In this document: piece after piece, positions 19,912-29,122 of the stretch | Layout: each line of letters begins with the position of its first letter | How positions within the stretch are numbered: the stretch's first letter is position 1 | Assembly: GCF_001431205.1 (NCBI RefSeq) | Contig: NZ_LGPC01000011.1 | Span: forward strand, 310,001 to 374,000 | Direction: 5' to 3' | Length of the DNA stretch: 64,000 nucleotides | Source: Staphylococcus sp. NAM3COL9 | GTDB taxonomy: Bacteria; Bacillota; Bacilli; Staphylococcales; Staphylococcaceae | Position numbers and translations under genes: made by a program | The notes under the pieces: generated by a model | Seen by the model: only the letters and a program-made list of their open reading frames with translations | Databases searched by the model: none | What the model was told of the DNA's origin: nothing

Positions 19912-21801
19912 CTAAAATGATTTTAATAAAAGTTTTTTCAATAACGGTGACAAATGACTAGGCAAATTTTCTACACCTTCTACAAAAATTGCATACTGAC
20001 CATAAATATTATGAATCGTTTGTTCGATATCTTCTGTAATAGAGTCTTGACTTAAAAATACATTAAATACTTCAATCCCCATTTTCCTAGCAGTTTCAAC
20101 GGCTTCATAAGTGTCTAAAATACCATCTTGACTATAATTATATGCCGAAGGTTCACCATCTGAAAATACAATTAGAAAACGCTGATTATGCGAACGACGT
20201 ATTAATCGTTCACTTCCTATTCTAATTGCTACACCATCTCTATTATCATCTTGAGGCTCTAGGGCCATAATTCTTGGCCCATCTTTTTCTAAAATTGAGC
20301 GATCGTATGAAATAATTTCGTCAATAATATTGGGTTGATTAGCCTCATCAGCATCAAACGCGTCTTCATTAAATGCAAGTATCTCATGTTTAACATTTAA
20401 TGATTTTAAAGTTTCATGGAATAGTACAACACCCTTGATGGTTTCTTCCATCTTATCATGCATACTTGCAGATGCATCAACTAACAATGTAAAAGTAGCA
20501 TCAAAGGATTGGCTTAAATCTTGTTTCTTATAAAACAGCTTATATTGATCATCAATAAACCAATTAAGTAGATTCTTCTGAAGTCTTCCTTTAGTTAAAT
20601 TACGGCGTTCATCCTGGTATTCTCTATCAATTGTTTTCTTTATGATTTGAATTAAATCTTTTGTCTCAAACTGAACTTCAGATTCAACGTCATGATAATC
20701 ATTGATATATTGTGGTTCGATGTCTGGAATATTCCATTTAATCTCTACATTTTGATTGATACCTTTGAGTGCAAATGCTTGATTGTGACCGACAGAACCC
20801 CCTTCGTCATCTTCAACATTATCAGTAGATCCTTTACCCTTCTTAGTTTGCATATCAGTCATATCATCGCTCGCATCCCCTTCGCGTGCAGTGTCGTTAT
20901 CACCCATGACATCACTATTCTCGCCTTCATGTAATTCCATTTCTAAATAAGCGCCACCTTCTGACGCACTATCTTGGTTATTAGATTCCATATCTTCACT
21001 TACAACTTCTTTATCATTTTGTTCTTCAGACTGTCCATCTAAGTTACTTGAGTCAGTTCTCGTTAAATCCTCAAAATTAAGTTCTTGTATTGCTTCATAA
21101 ACCTTTTTCGGTATATGATAATACTCGTTCAACATATCTTCTTTTAAAATATTGTCAATTTGATACATGATACGTTCTGCTAAATACATATTATCTTCAG
21201 ACGTTTCATTATAGAAGAAATCAGGCAAATATTGATACATATGATTTAAAATATCATCAATTTGAGGATGGATTTGCGGTACATCATAAAAATTTTCTGT
21301 TAAAAAAGATGCTTCTAAATATAAAAATAGTAAGTCTGTAAAAGTTGTTTTGGTTTTATAAACTTTAATTTGTGTCTGTGTATAATTTAATCTGACCTCA
21401 TTACGCATTTGAATTATAGGCTTTGTCGAAGGACGTAATTGTACTATGGTATTTAATACACGTTTGTCCTCTAATAATTTGAAAAGTTGCTGGAAGAATT
21501 TAGGGTGTTGAAACTCACGATTATGAATGATTTCGTTTACAGTCTTTTCATCCATCATATGATAACCATAAGTAGCAAGTAATACATCTGATTTTAATCC
21601 TGTGGATTCTATTTCTTTACTTCTATGTGACCAAAATGAGCTTGTAATTAATGTATGATGGATTGGATCATAATATGGGAATTTTTGGATTTTAACGTGT
21701 GCTTGTTCATTTTTCAGTAAAAGACGAGCTAAATCTTGTAGCATCATGACTTGCTTTGCATCAAGCTGTTCGTCATTAAATTTTATAAAACGATCACTCA
21801 T
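19912..21801 (-). CDS. VWA domain protein (CobT/NorD-like) partnered with a MoxR ATPase
   Basis: A 629-residue soluble protein. The N-terminal 240 residues are helical; residues about 245-340 are a very acidic, low-complexity stretch rich in Asp, Glu, Ser and Asn; the C-terminal third is a von Willebrand A domain with the MIDAS motif DASAS near residue 441 and IVFSDGEPSAYN further on. This architecture matches NorD/CobT-type proteins that work with a MoxR AAA+ ATPase in cofactor insertion or complex maturation. The ATPase gene is 12 bases upstream on the same strand. The client is unknown in staphylococci; no nitric oxide reductase or cobaltochelatase is nearby. Confidence 0.85.
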   Translation of the reverse strand: MSDRFIKFNDEQLDAKQVMMLQDLARLLLKNEQAHVKIQKFPYYDPIHHTLITSSFWSHRSKEIESTGLKSDVLLATYGYHMMDEKTVNEIIHNREFQHPKFFQQLFKLLEDKRVLNTIVQLRPSTKPIIQMRNEVRLNYTQTQIKVYKTKTTFTDLLFLYLEASFLTENFYDVPQIHPQIDDILNHMYQYLPDFFYNETSEDNMYLAERIMYQIDNILKEDMLNEYYHIPKKVYEAIQELNFEDLTRTDSSNLDGQSEEQNDKEVVSEDMESNNQDSASEGGAYLEMELHEGENSDVMGDNDTAREGDASDDMTDMQTKKGKGSTDNVEDDEGGSVGHNQAFALKGINQNVEIKWNIPDIEPQYINDYHDVESEVQFETKDLIQIIKKTIDREYQDERRNLTKGRLQKNLLNWFIDDQYKLFYKKQDLSQSFDATFTLLVDASASMHDKMEETIKGVVLFHETLKSLNVKHEILAFNEDAFDADEANQPNIIDEIISYDRSILEKDGPRIMALEPQDDNRDGVAIRIGSERLIRRSHNQRFLIVFSDGEPSAYNYSQDGILDTYEAVETARKMGIEVFNVFLSQDSITEDIEQTIHNIYGQYAIFVEGVENLPSHLSPLLKKLLLKSF

Positions 21802-21813
21802 GATTATCCCTCA

Positions 21814-22605
21814 CTAAAAGTTTAATTCTACTGCGTTTTTAATTGCTTGTTGTTCACGTTCATCTTCTAATTTATCTATAATCGTGCGCTGTATCGCACG
21901 TTCTATTGGCATGATTGTTGCTAAATCACTCAAGTCAATTAGTGCTCGAATACTGGCTGCTTCTTCAGAAATTTGACCTTGTTTTGTCATTGTTCTCAAA
22001 TCTTCATTGAACTTTATAATGCTTTGGATAACAGCATCGTTTTTTAACTGGCTTTGATTTTTAATAACATCTTTTAAAATATCACCATCAATATAATCTA
22101 CTTCAATAACAACGAAACGGTTTTTTAGTGCTTCATTCATAGGTAATGTACCAATGTATCCTACGTTTATAGCTGCAATGACATTAAAACCTGGTGCTGC
22201 ACTGACAACTTCTCCGGTAAATGGATTTGTTAATTTTCTACGATAGTCTAATACACCATTCAGTATGGGAAGCGTTTCTGGTTTCGCCATGTTAATCTCA
22301 TCGATATAAAGAATATTCCCTTCTTTCATAGCTTGTATGACAGGCCCATCTATAAAGACAATTTCCTGTGATCCGTTGTCAGTTGTTTGTATTGTTTTAA
22401 ATCCTAATAAACTTTCTGCATCTAAATCAACTGAACAGTTAATTTGGTGCATCGGTCTATTTAAAGTTTCACTTAACGTTTCAGCGAGTTTTGTTTTCCC
22501 AGAACCCGTTGGCCCTTTTAATAGGATATTTTTATTTAATTTCATTAATGATTTGGCATCATTAAAGACAGTTTCATCTCTATTAATATATTGTGCATTT
22601 GTCAT
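21814..22605 (-). CDS. MoxR-type AAA+ ATPase
   Basis: A 263-residue AAA+ ATPase. Walker A GPTGSGKT is at residues 31-38, Walker [14 protein letters not shown] near 115-127, sensor 1 [10 protein letters not shown] near 165-175, and NRF arginine-finger region near 185. MoxR proteins are chaperone-like ATPases that act with a VWA partner, here the next gene. AAAGGAG lies 9 bases before the ATG. The two genes form an operon ending before brnQ. Confidence 0.9.
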   Translation of the reverse strand: MTNAQYINRDETVFNDAKSLMKLNKNILLKGPTGSGKTKLAETLSETLNRPMHQINCSVDLDAESLLGFKTIQTTDNGSQEIVFIDGPVIQAMKEGNILYIDEINMAKPETLPILNGVLDYRRKLTNPFTGEVVSAAPGFNVIAAINVGYIGTLPMNEALKNRFVVIEVDYIDGDILKDVIKNQSQLKNDAVIQSIIKFNEDLRTMTKQGQISEEAASIRALIDLSDLATIMPIERAIQRTIIDKLEDEREQQAIKNAVELNF

Positions 22606-22665
22606 TTTTTTAATGTCTCCTTTGACATGTACATGTTTGTCTAATAATTATTAGAAATCATTAAA

Positions 22666-22713
22666 AATAGACTGGGGCAAGAATACATTATCATATTTTG
22701 CCCTAGTCCTATT
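22666..22713 (-). terminator. Terminator hairpin upstream of the MoxR gene
   Basis: AATAG-ACTGGGGCAA pairs with TTGCCCTAGTCCTATT (one bulge and one G-T pair), with flanking A and T runs on both sides. On the minus strand it follows the DUF6501 gene. Confidence 0.75.
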
Positions 22714-22796
22714 TTAATAAGAAAATTTATAAACTCACAATAGTTTGTGAGAAATTGTTTATTACTTTCATGGTTCAATACGATATATTTAAAATC

Positions 22797-23000
22797 TTAT
22801 ACTTCTTTAAAATAGTCTTTATAATATCCGCCAACTAGACCAGAGTTATCGACGATTTGATAATACTCCTCAGTTTCATTGATAACGTCATATTGTTTAC
22901 CTACTGTTAGCATATCAGATACTGTGAATTTTTTCGCTTCTGCATGTTCGACTTCGACTTTTTTAATAGGTGTGTTTGTTTTCCAAGTTTCATGTAACAT
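22797..23000 (-). CDS. DUF6501 family small protein
   Basis: A 67-residue protein starting MLHETWKTNTPIKKVEV and ending VGGYYKDYFKEV, closely like a conserved small staphylococcal/bacillary family (DUF6501) of unknown function, probably a small beta-barrel. AGAGAGG precedes the ATG. It lies 18 bases after the dioxygenase-like gene on the same strand, so the two are probably co-transcribed. Confidence 0.8.
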   Translation of the reverse strand: MLHETWKTNTPIKKVEVEHAEAKKFTVSDMLTVGKQYDVINETEEYYQIVDNSGLVGGYYKDYFKEV

Positions 23001-23018
23001 AATTGTAAAAACCTCTCT

Positions 23019-23831
23019 TTATTGTTTTGTTTCTAAAGTTAATATAAATGTGATGCCGCTTTTTTCACTAATTCTTAAAGAACGTTCGCCATCTTGATCT
23101 AATGTTTGATAGGGAATCCCAATAACTTCAAGTTGTTGCAATGCATTTTGAAAATGTGGTTTTGATTCAGTAGCCAATTCAATTTGTTCAACTATACCAT
23201 GTTCAGGCATTTTTATTTCATCTTTTGCAGCATAGATATGCAGCTCGCCACCTAGCCCGCCATCTCCTATACGAAATACTTGTACTTTATAATCGGCATC
23301 GTCTGTTGGTGCATATTCGGCAAAATGTATGAGCCCAAAAACCTTAGTTAAAATAGATTGCGTTAACATGAGTTCATTAACTTTCAAGAGGACAGGCCCC
23401 AATCCCTGTATTTGATGTAATGGGTTTACAGTATTTTCAAATGATGGCATACCTAGTGGCGCTCCAGTATTATGTTCATTTGAGTAAATGTTAAAAGATT
23501 GATTATTTGGGTCTTTAAAATCAAAATATTTATGACCATTTAAATCAGTTACACCACCATGGTTAATGTGGTGATTATCTAATACTGATTTATACTCATC
23601 CAGACCTTCATCACTAGGCACCCGCAAGCCGATGTTATCTATATGATTATTATTGTTAATATAGTTAGGTATTTCTACAAAATGTATACGTGTGCCAGAA
23701 TTAAGTTCAGCATCTCCAAAACGTAGCGCTTGCTCTTTGTTTGTTACATTGAGCCCGAGTATATCTTTAAATAAAGTTTTAGTTTTTTCTAAATCATTTG
23801 TCCCTGTAGTAACACTTCTAAGACCATTCAT
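23019..23831 (-). CDS. VOC superfamily (glyoxalase/ring-cleaving dioxygenase-like) protein
   Basis: A 270-residue protein with two vicinal-oxygen-chelate modules, about residues 1-120 and 140-265, the layout of extradiol dioxygenase-like and glyoxalase-like proteins in Firmicutes. N-terminal GLRSVTTGTNDLEKTK is the first beta strand and helix of a VOC fold. The ATG at 23831 follows GAGGGG; a longer frame starts seven residues upstream without a ribosome binding site. The substrate is not known. Confidence 0.82.
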   Translation of the reverse strand: MNGLRSVTTGTNDLEKTKTLFKDILGLNVTNKEQALRFGDAELNSGTRIHFVEIPNYINNNNHIDNIGLRVPSDEGLDEYKSVLDNHHINHGGVTDLNGHKYFDFKDPNNQSFNIYSNEHNTGAPLGMPSFENTVNPLHQIQGLGPVLLKVNELMLTQSILTKVFGLIHFAEYAPTDDADYKVQVFRIGDGGLGGELHIYAAKDEIKMPEHGIVEQIELATESKPHFQNALQQLEVIGIPYQTLDQDGERSLRISEKSGITFILTLETKQ

Positions 23832-24039
23832 TATATTAACCCCTCTATTCATATCTTTTCAACTAATTATAACTTACTTTAAGTATTATTTGTATGATGA
23901 ATAATGGTTTTACAAAATTATAACGATTATACATTGGACGAATTAAGAAAATGTATTAAAATGTATATATATATCGTGATTTATTATTTTTCATGACAAA
24001 TTTGAAAATAAATTTATTGAATTAGAAGGAGGTTTTAAA

Positions 24040-24240
24040 ATGTTAACTGTATGGCTTGTATTTGCTATCACTGTGCTTATAGCAGTGTATTCTGGAATTA
24101 CTTTCTTTTCGAATATAAATAATAAAGCAAAGCAAAAAAATGCTGATGCTAAAAGTGTTAAGAAAAATAATATCTATGGAGTAGTTTTCTTAGTGTTTTT
24201 AATTATTGCTATTATTGAACTTTTCGTGTATATAGCTTAA
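24040..24240 (+). CDS. Small two-helix membrane protein
   Basis: A 66-residue protein with two hydrophobic helices (residues 3-24 and 46-65) separated by a lysine/asparagine-rich polar loop. A very good ribosome binding site, AGAAGGAGG, precedes the ATG by 7 bases, which is the main support that it is real. I do not recognise the family. The upstream stretch is AT-rich. It is monocistronic. Confidence 0.7.
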   Translation: MLTVWLVFAITVLIAVYSGITFFSNINNKAKQKNADAKSVKKNNIYGVVFLVFLIIAIIELFVYIA

Positions 24241-24773
24241 TAAATTTACATTTTCAAGGTATGTATATTTAACCGAGATTATTAGAGTCATAATTGAAAA
24301 GAACTTTAATTCATTATACTTGAATAATAACTTCGTAGTAAAATTTAAAAGGGTCTGGGACAAAATTATCTCATTCTCTATTAGAAAGCCCCAATCTATT
24401 AGTTTTTCTAATGGATTGGGGCTTTCTATTTAAAATTCAATGATAGTAAAGTGCCTACTTGTCTCCGTACGTCTAAATCTTTTGTACTAACAATCTTTTA
24501 TTTATTTTATTGTTTATTAAAAACATGAATTAATAATGGATAGAATATTGTATTGATTGATAACATTATTTTATTTATTTAAAAAATTGTAAAAAAAAGA
24601 GTATAAGTCATAAACATCCCTAATAAAGTAGAAACCATATAAATTATTTTAGTATTTATATGTACTTGTACAAATGTTTTAAAAGGCTAACGTCCAGTGA
24701 GTATGAGCGAGATACAACGAACTCAAACAATATCGCAAGCAAAAATGCACTTTCAAAATTAGAATTTTCGAAT
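24241..24773. other. Gene-free stretch with a strong hairpin at 24377-24430
   Basis: No ORF of note. AGAAAGCCCCAATC and GATTGGGGCTTTCT form a long stem with further pairing around a TTTTT loop (24377-24430). It is preceded by GGGTCTGGGACAAAAT, part of a common staphylococcal intergenic repeat. It likely terminates the small membrane-protein gene. The rest (24431-24773) is AT-rich, with nothing identifiable. This marks the boundary of the accessory sugar cluster. Confidence 0.5.
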
Positions 24774-24823
24774 AAAAAAAGGAGCAGGATAAGAAATCAA
24801 TATTTGATTTCTTGTCCTGCTCC
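24774..24823 (-). terminator. Terminator of the sugar-oxidoreductase operon
   Basis: A stem of 19 bases per arm (24781-24799 with 24805-24823, one mismatch), beginning GGAGCAGGAT and ending GTCCTGCTCC, with a run of seven T on the minus strand. It lies 114 bases past the end of the last operon gene. Confidence 0.85.
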
Positions 24824-24936
24824 ACATAGCTGAGTATATATGAGTCAATTACAGTGCAATATCTAATTTACATTTACAAAATAACATGTTGTATTTATGT
24901 ACTTTGCACTTAATTTGTCTTTATGAAAGAGAAGAT

Positions 24937-25944
24937 TTAATTACTGGTAAATTGTACGGTATGATTTGATTCAGAAGACATTTGAATTGCATCTATCATA
25001 GCTATGGATGCGAGTGCATCTTGAGCATGTATATAATTTTGCGTATCGTTATGAATGCAGTCATAAAATTGATTAATCAGTTTACCATGACTTGGTCCAT
25101 AATAAGATTTCGTTTTAGGTGCTTTAGCGTCTTCTATAACTTGTATTTTATAACCGTCTTCATTTACACGTGTAAGGATATTATCTTTAATTGTGAATTT
25201 TTCATTTTCAAAGATGACTTGAAGCTCAACACTAGAATTACTAATACTAGCATTTGTAGCGAAAAACATGCCATTCGCTTTATTTTCAAACGCTATATGT
25301 GCTGCTGCGGTGTCCTCTACTTCGATATCGTAAGCTAATAGTTGTGAGACATTGCCTTTAATAGAAGCGATTTTCCCACAAAGTAATTGCATTAAATCTA
25401 GTGTGTGAATGGCTTGATTGATTAACACGCCACTACCAGCAGTGTCCATCTTACCACGCCAAGGTTTTTCTGTATAATAAGCTTCAGGTCTAAACCAAGT
25501 TACTAGTCCTTTTACACCAACCACGTCACCATATTTACGATTTTGAACGATTTGTTGTAGTGTTTGAAAGGTATCATTATAGCGATTTTGAAAACAAATA
25601 CCAATTTTTGTTTTTGGGTATTTGCGCGCTAACTTCACTAATTCAAGACCTTCTTTGGCATTAATTGCAAGCGGTTTTTCTTGAAGCACATGAACGCCTT
25701 TTTCGACACAAGTTGATGTTGCTGATAGGTGTAAATAGTGTGGTAAACAAATATGAACACAATCTAGCGCTTCTGAATCTAACATTTCAATTAAATCTTT
25801 ATAAAAATGAGTATGAGGTACTTTATTTTTAAATAATTCATTTTCATCACAAACTGCTACTAATTGAGCATCTGGATTATCTTCAATCGCTTGAATATGT
25901 ACTTGAGCGATATCACCTAGTCCAACAATTCCAATTTTAAGCAT
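24937..25944 (-). CDS. Gfo/Idh/MocA family oxidoreductase (first of two)
   Basis: A 335-residue NAD(P)-dependent sugar/inositol dehydrogenase-type protein. N-terminal Rossmann GIVGLGDIAQVHI, the EKPLAINAKEG cofactor motif near residue 92, and NQAIHTLDLM with the catalytic histidine near residue 180 are visible. Family members oxidise or reduce a ring hydroxyl of sugars or cyclitols. It is the last gene of a minus-strand operon with a second member of the same family and a TIM-barrel isomerase. The substrate is unknown. GGAG precedes the ATG. Confidence 0.88.
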   Translation of the reverse strand: MLKIGIVGLGDIAQVHIQAIEDNPDAQLVAVCDENELFKNKVPHTHFYKDLIEMLDSEALDCVHICLPHYLHLSATSTCVEKGVHVLQEKPLAINAKEGLELVKLARKYPKTKIGICFQNRYNDTFQTLQQIVQNRKYGDVVGVKGLVTWFRPEAYYTEKPWRGKMDTAGSGVLINQAIHTLDLMQLLCGKIASIKGNVSQLLAYDIEVEDTAAAHIAFENKANGMFFATNASISNSSVELQVIFENEKFTIKDNILTRVNEDGYKIQVIEDAKAPKTKSYYGPSHGKLINQFYDCIHNDTQNYIHAQDALASIAMIDAIQMSSESNHTVQFTSN

Positions 25945-25982
25945 ATGACCATCTCCGTTTATTTATGCTTTTATAAGTTAAT

Positions 25983-27125
25983 TTATTGTTCTAATTGAAT
26001 TTTTTCTTGTAATGCGTTTTTAAATTCTGTTGGATCTACTGGTAGTGATACTTCTGTGCCTAACCAACTTGAAAGATAAATGGCATTTACAAAGTTAACA
26101 CCATTAATACCGTCACTGCCTGGAGCAATCAATGGTGTTTCATCGATAATATTAGCTGCAAAGTTTTCTAATACGCTGATGTGCTGTTGGCCCCACACAC
26201 TTTCAAATTCAAACGTTTCTTGATCATAGATATTGTCAAAACCCTTGCCGGTGAAAATTTTGGTAGCATCTTCCCAAGACATATTGCGGTTCATATCTGT
26301 TTCAGATTCTTTTAAGCGAGTCAGTGTGATTTTGTTACTATCTTCTACTAATATTTTACCTTTGTCTCCAGTGATTTCTAAGCGGTCTGTTCCAATAATG
26401 TCATGTGTACATGTAATGAATAGACCTGTTGCACCGTTGCCGTAATCTAATATAGTTGTTACATCATCATCGACGTTTAAATCTCTTTGGTAACCATATT
26501 TAACATTAGAAAATACTTTTTTAGGTAATCCACATAACCATTGGAGTAAATCAATTTGGTGTGGCGCTTGGTTTACTAAAACACCACCGCCTTCTCCATT
26601 CCAAGTTGCTCTCCAAGAACTTTGATCATAATATGCTTGAGGACGCCACCAAGTAGTGATAATCCAATTTGTACGACGAATATTACCAATTTCACCATCG
26701 TCAATTAATGCTTTAACTTTTTGGTATAAAGGGTTGGTTCTTTGATTAAAGAAAATACCAAACGTTAATTCTGGTTTAGAAGCTGCTAAATCACTGATTT
26801 CTTTAACTTTATCAGCATAGATATCTGCAGGCTTTTCCAAAAGTGCATGAATATCTCTAGACAATGCTTCTTTGCCTATTTCTGTATGGAGGTAATGAGG
26901 CACTGTAGTAACGACTGCATCTACATCGCCACTTTCTAACATATCAATATAGTTTTCGTAGAAAGGCACATCTGGATATTTTTCAGCACTTAACGCTTTT
27001 TTCTTAGGATCAATGTCACATATTGCGCCGATTTCTAGTTTATCTACTTCTCCACTATTAATAAAACTTGCATAAGTACCACCTTGTGCACCTAAACCAA
27101 TAATTCCTAAACGAACTTTTTCCAT
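25983..27125 (-). CDS. Gfo/Idh/MocA family oxidoreductase (second)
   Basis: A 380-residue member of the same superfamily but clearly different from its neighbour. The Rossmann motif is GIIGLGAQGGTYA, the cofactor motif LLEKPADIYADK, and the catalytic region VNQAPHQIDLLQWLCG; a long C-terminal domain follows. A tryptophan-rich patch, TTWWRPQAYYDQSSWR, aligns with TWFRPEAYYTEKPWR of the first protein and probably lines the sugar pocket. AGAGGAG precedes the ATG. It sits 38 bases before the other dehydrogenase and 17 bases after the isomerase gene. Confidence 0.88.
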   Translation of the reverse strand: MEKVRLGIIGLGAQGGTYASFINSGEVDKLEIGAICDIDPKKKALSAEKYPDVPFYENYIDMLESGDVDAVVTTVPHYLHTEIGKEALSRDIHALLEKPADIYADKVKEISDLAASKPELTFGIFFNQRTNPLYQKVKALIDDGEIGNIRRTNWIITTWWRPQAYYDQSSWRATWNGEGGGVLVNQAPHQIDLLQWLCGLPKKVFSNVKYGYQRDLNVDDDVTTILDYGNGATGLFITCTHDIIGTDRLEITGDKGKILVEDSNKITLTRLKESETDMNRNMSWEDATKIFTGKGFDNIYDQETFEFESVWGQQHISVLENFAANIIDETPLIAPGSDGINGVNFVNAIYLSSWLGTEVSLPVDPTEFKNALQEKIQLEQ

Positions 27126-27142
27126 TATGCATTCTCCTCTTG

Positions 27143-28012
27143 TTAAATATTAGATAGTATTTTTAGTAAAGCTTCATATTGCATTTTATATCCTTCAGCG
27201 CCGTCTTTAGCTACTGTGTTTTGGATTGTTTCTGTGGAATGTTCAAGTTCTAAATCTTTCAGCGAATCAAATACAACGAGATGAGGTTCTAGTGTTAAAA
27301 ATCCTTCGTAGCCACTATTAATTGCTTGTTTAAGTATCGATTCAATTTGACCATCGCCTGTGCCGCACAAGACATTGACGCTATCTTCATAAATAGCATC
27401 CTTAACGTGAATATATTCTATATGTGAAGTCAATAATTCATAACATACTTGTGGATCTTCGCCACACTGAACAAAATTTGCAAAATCAAAGATTGCTTTA
27501 AAATGTTCTGAACCAACTTCATTTAAAATAATATTGCAACGCCGAGCAATATCCCCAAAGATATCTTTTTCATTTTCATGCAGTAAAATCACATTATATT
27601 GTTCAGCAATTTCAGCAAATTGCTTTAATTTAGCAATGACTTCTTTTTCATAATCATCAAAATCATCTTCTTTAGGTATATAAAAACTAAATATTCTAAT
27701 GTATTTACAATCTAAAGTATTTGATATTTGACATAATGTTTTTAATGTTTCTAATTGTGCTTCAAAAGCGACATCATCATTTATATAAATTTTGCCTATT
27801 GGGGATCCAATGGATGAAACACCAATGTTCCACTTTTTTAACCTTGGTAAGACATCTTCTTGTATGCTTTCATCAGAATATTTACTAATGTTTTCACCAT
27901 CAACGCCTCGCAATGAGATATAGCGCATACCTAATTCACTGACAGTTTTTAACTGGGCATCTAATTCTGATGATATTTCATCAGAAAATCCTGATATTGC
28001 GATATTTTTCAT
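27143..28012 (-). CDS. Xylose-isomerase-like TIM-barrel protein (sugar epimerase/isomerase)
   Basis: A 289-residue protein of the AP endonuclease 2/IolE superfamily. The expected metal-site pattern is visible: LLHENEKDIFG near residue 150, AIFDFANFVQCG near 188, YIHVKDA near 214 and FLTLEPHL near 258. Members epimerise, isomerise or dehydrate keto-sugars, which fits action on the product of a Gfo/Idh dehydrogenase. GGAGGTG precedes the ATG. It is the first gene of the operon behind a good cre site. Confidence 0.85.
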   Translation of the reverse strand: MKNIAISGFSDEISSELDAQLKTVSELGMRYISLRGVDGENISKYSDESIQEDVLPRLKKWNIGVSSIGSPIGKIYINDDVAFEAQLETLKTLCQISNTLDCKYIRIFSFYIPKEDDFDDYEKEVIAKLKQFAEIAEQYNVILLHENEKDIFGDIARRCNIILNEVGSEHFKAIFDFANFVQCGEDPQVCYELLTSHIEYIHVKDAIYEDSVNVLCGTGDGQIESILKQAINSGYEGFLTLEPHLVVFDSLKDLELEHSTETIQNTVAKDGAEGYKMQYEALLKILSNI

Positions 28013-28067
28013 TATAAAAACACCTCCATTTTTAATAAATATAACTTAAGTTTTATAAATTAATTAT

Positions 28068-28083
28068 TTGCAACCGCTTACAT
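28068..28083 (-). promoter_or_regulatory. CcpA operator (cre) upstream of the sugar operon
   Basis: TTGCAACCGCTTACAT matches the cre consensus WTGNAANCGNWNNCWW at every defined position. It lies 56 bases upstream of the first operon gene and after the terminator of the preceding gene. It indicates repression by CcpA in the presence of preferred sugars, supporting a catabolic role for the operon. Confidence 0.8.
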
Positions 28084-28094
28084 ATATTTACTAT

Positions 28095-28115
28095 AAAAAA
28101 GCACCTATCAAGGTG
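28095..28115 (-). terminator. Short terminator after the second TIM-barrel gene
   Basis: CACCT (28102-28106) and AGGTG (28111-28115) form a 5-bp stem with an ATCA loop, followed on the minus strand by C and six T. It separates the 28136-29002 gene from the downstream operon. Confidence 0.6.
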
Positions 28116-28135
28116 TAAATAGACTATCAATTAAA

Positions 28136-29002
28136 TTAGAACCATGTTTTATAACCTAAATCAATTAAGTGGTCACGACTTGTGATTAAGCAATCATATG
28201 GGTCGGCACCGTATAATTCATCTTGCTCAACAAAGAAATATTCACTGCCGCTTTCAAGGCCAGCTTCTATAATCTCTCTTAATGGTAAAGTCCCTTCACC
28301 AAGCTCAGCAAATTGTGTAATCATATGTAGCATATAATATACCTTCTCAACACCTTCTCCAGGGTATTGGTCCCAGTCAATTTCTCCAATGCGATAATCT
28401 TTTAAGTGAATGGCACGAATGCGATTTGCATATGTTGGTATGAACTTAGTTGGATCTATCCCAGCGCGCCAAATCCAATGTATATCTAATTCAAATCCTA
28501 AATGTTCAGTGTTATCACGCATTAAATCTAACATGATTTCTCCATTATAACGAACGAATTCTAAATTATGCGCATGATAGTAAAGATCGATGCCATGTTC
28601 TTTTAAACGTTTAGCATAGTCCTCACATATTTCAGCAAATTTAAGTGTACTTTCTTTAGAGCCCATATAATTCATGGGAAGCATACCAATACGTAGAATC
28701 GTACAATCGACAGCTTTACAATCTGCTACAATTTTATCGAAATCATTTTGTAATGTATCACCTGGATATTTTTGTTCTTCAGAAATATCTTCAACACCAC
28801 AAGACATTGCTGCGATATTCATACCAAAATCTTTAATTGCACGTTGCATTTCAGCAATGTTCTGTTCTGTCATTTCAATTTGAGATACTTCAACAGCATG
28901 ATATCCAAGTTCGTTTACTTTATTTAAAACGTTGTATATCCCATCTTCAGCTACCTTATCCTTAAGCATCATCATTTGAACTCCAATTTGTGGTTCAGTC
29001 AT
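28136..29002 (-). CDS. Sugar phosphate isomerase/epimerase (TIM barrel), divergent from the AraC gene
   Basis: A 288-residue protein of the xylose-isomerase-like TIM-barrel superfamily, with YYHAHNLEFVRY near residue 147, GFELDIHWIWRAG near 177 and IHLKDYRIGE near 203 as metal-site strands, and YFFVEQDELYG near 262. The ATG at 29002 is chosen because AAAGG lies 9 bases upstream; the ATG at 29011 directly abuts that site. It is divergently transcribed from the AraC-type regulator, the usual target arrangement. Confidence 0.86.
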   Translation of the reverse strand: MTEPQIGVQMMMLKDKVAEDGIYNVLNKVNELGYHAVEVSQIEMTEQNIAEMQRAIKDFGMNIAAMSCGVEDISEEQKYPGDTLQNDFDKIVADCKAVDCTILRIGMLPMNYMGSKESTLKFAEICEDYAKRLKEHGIDLYYHAHNLEFVRYNGEIMLDLMRDNTEHLGFELDIHWIWRAGIDPTKFIPTYANRIRAIHLKDYRIGEIDWDQYPGEGVEKVYYMLHMITQFAELGEGTLPLREIIEAGLESGSEYFFVEQDELYGADPYDCLITSRDHLIDLGYKTWF

Positions 29003-29122
29003 ATAAATCATCCTTTCAATTTAATATTGCTTTAGTGTTATAATTTAATTATATATTGAGTGAAAATTAACAACATTGTAAATAAAGGGAAAAAGATTGT
29101 TTTTTGAGTGGGAGGTATTTAA

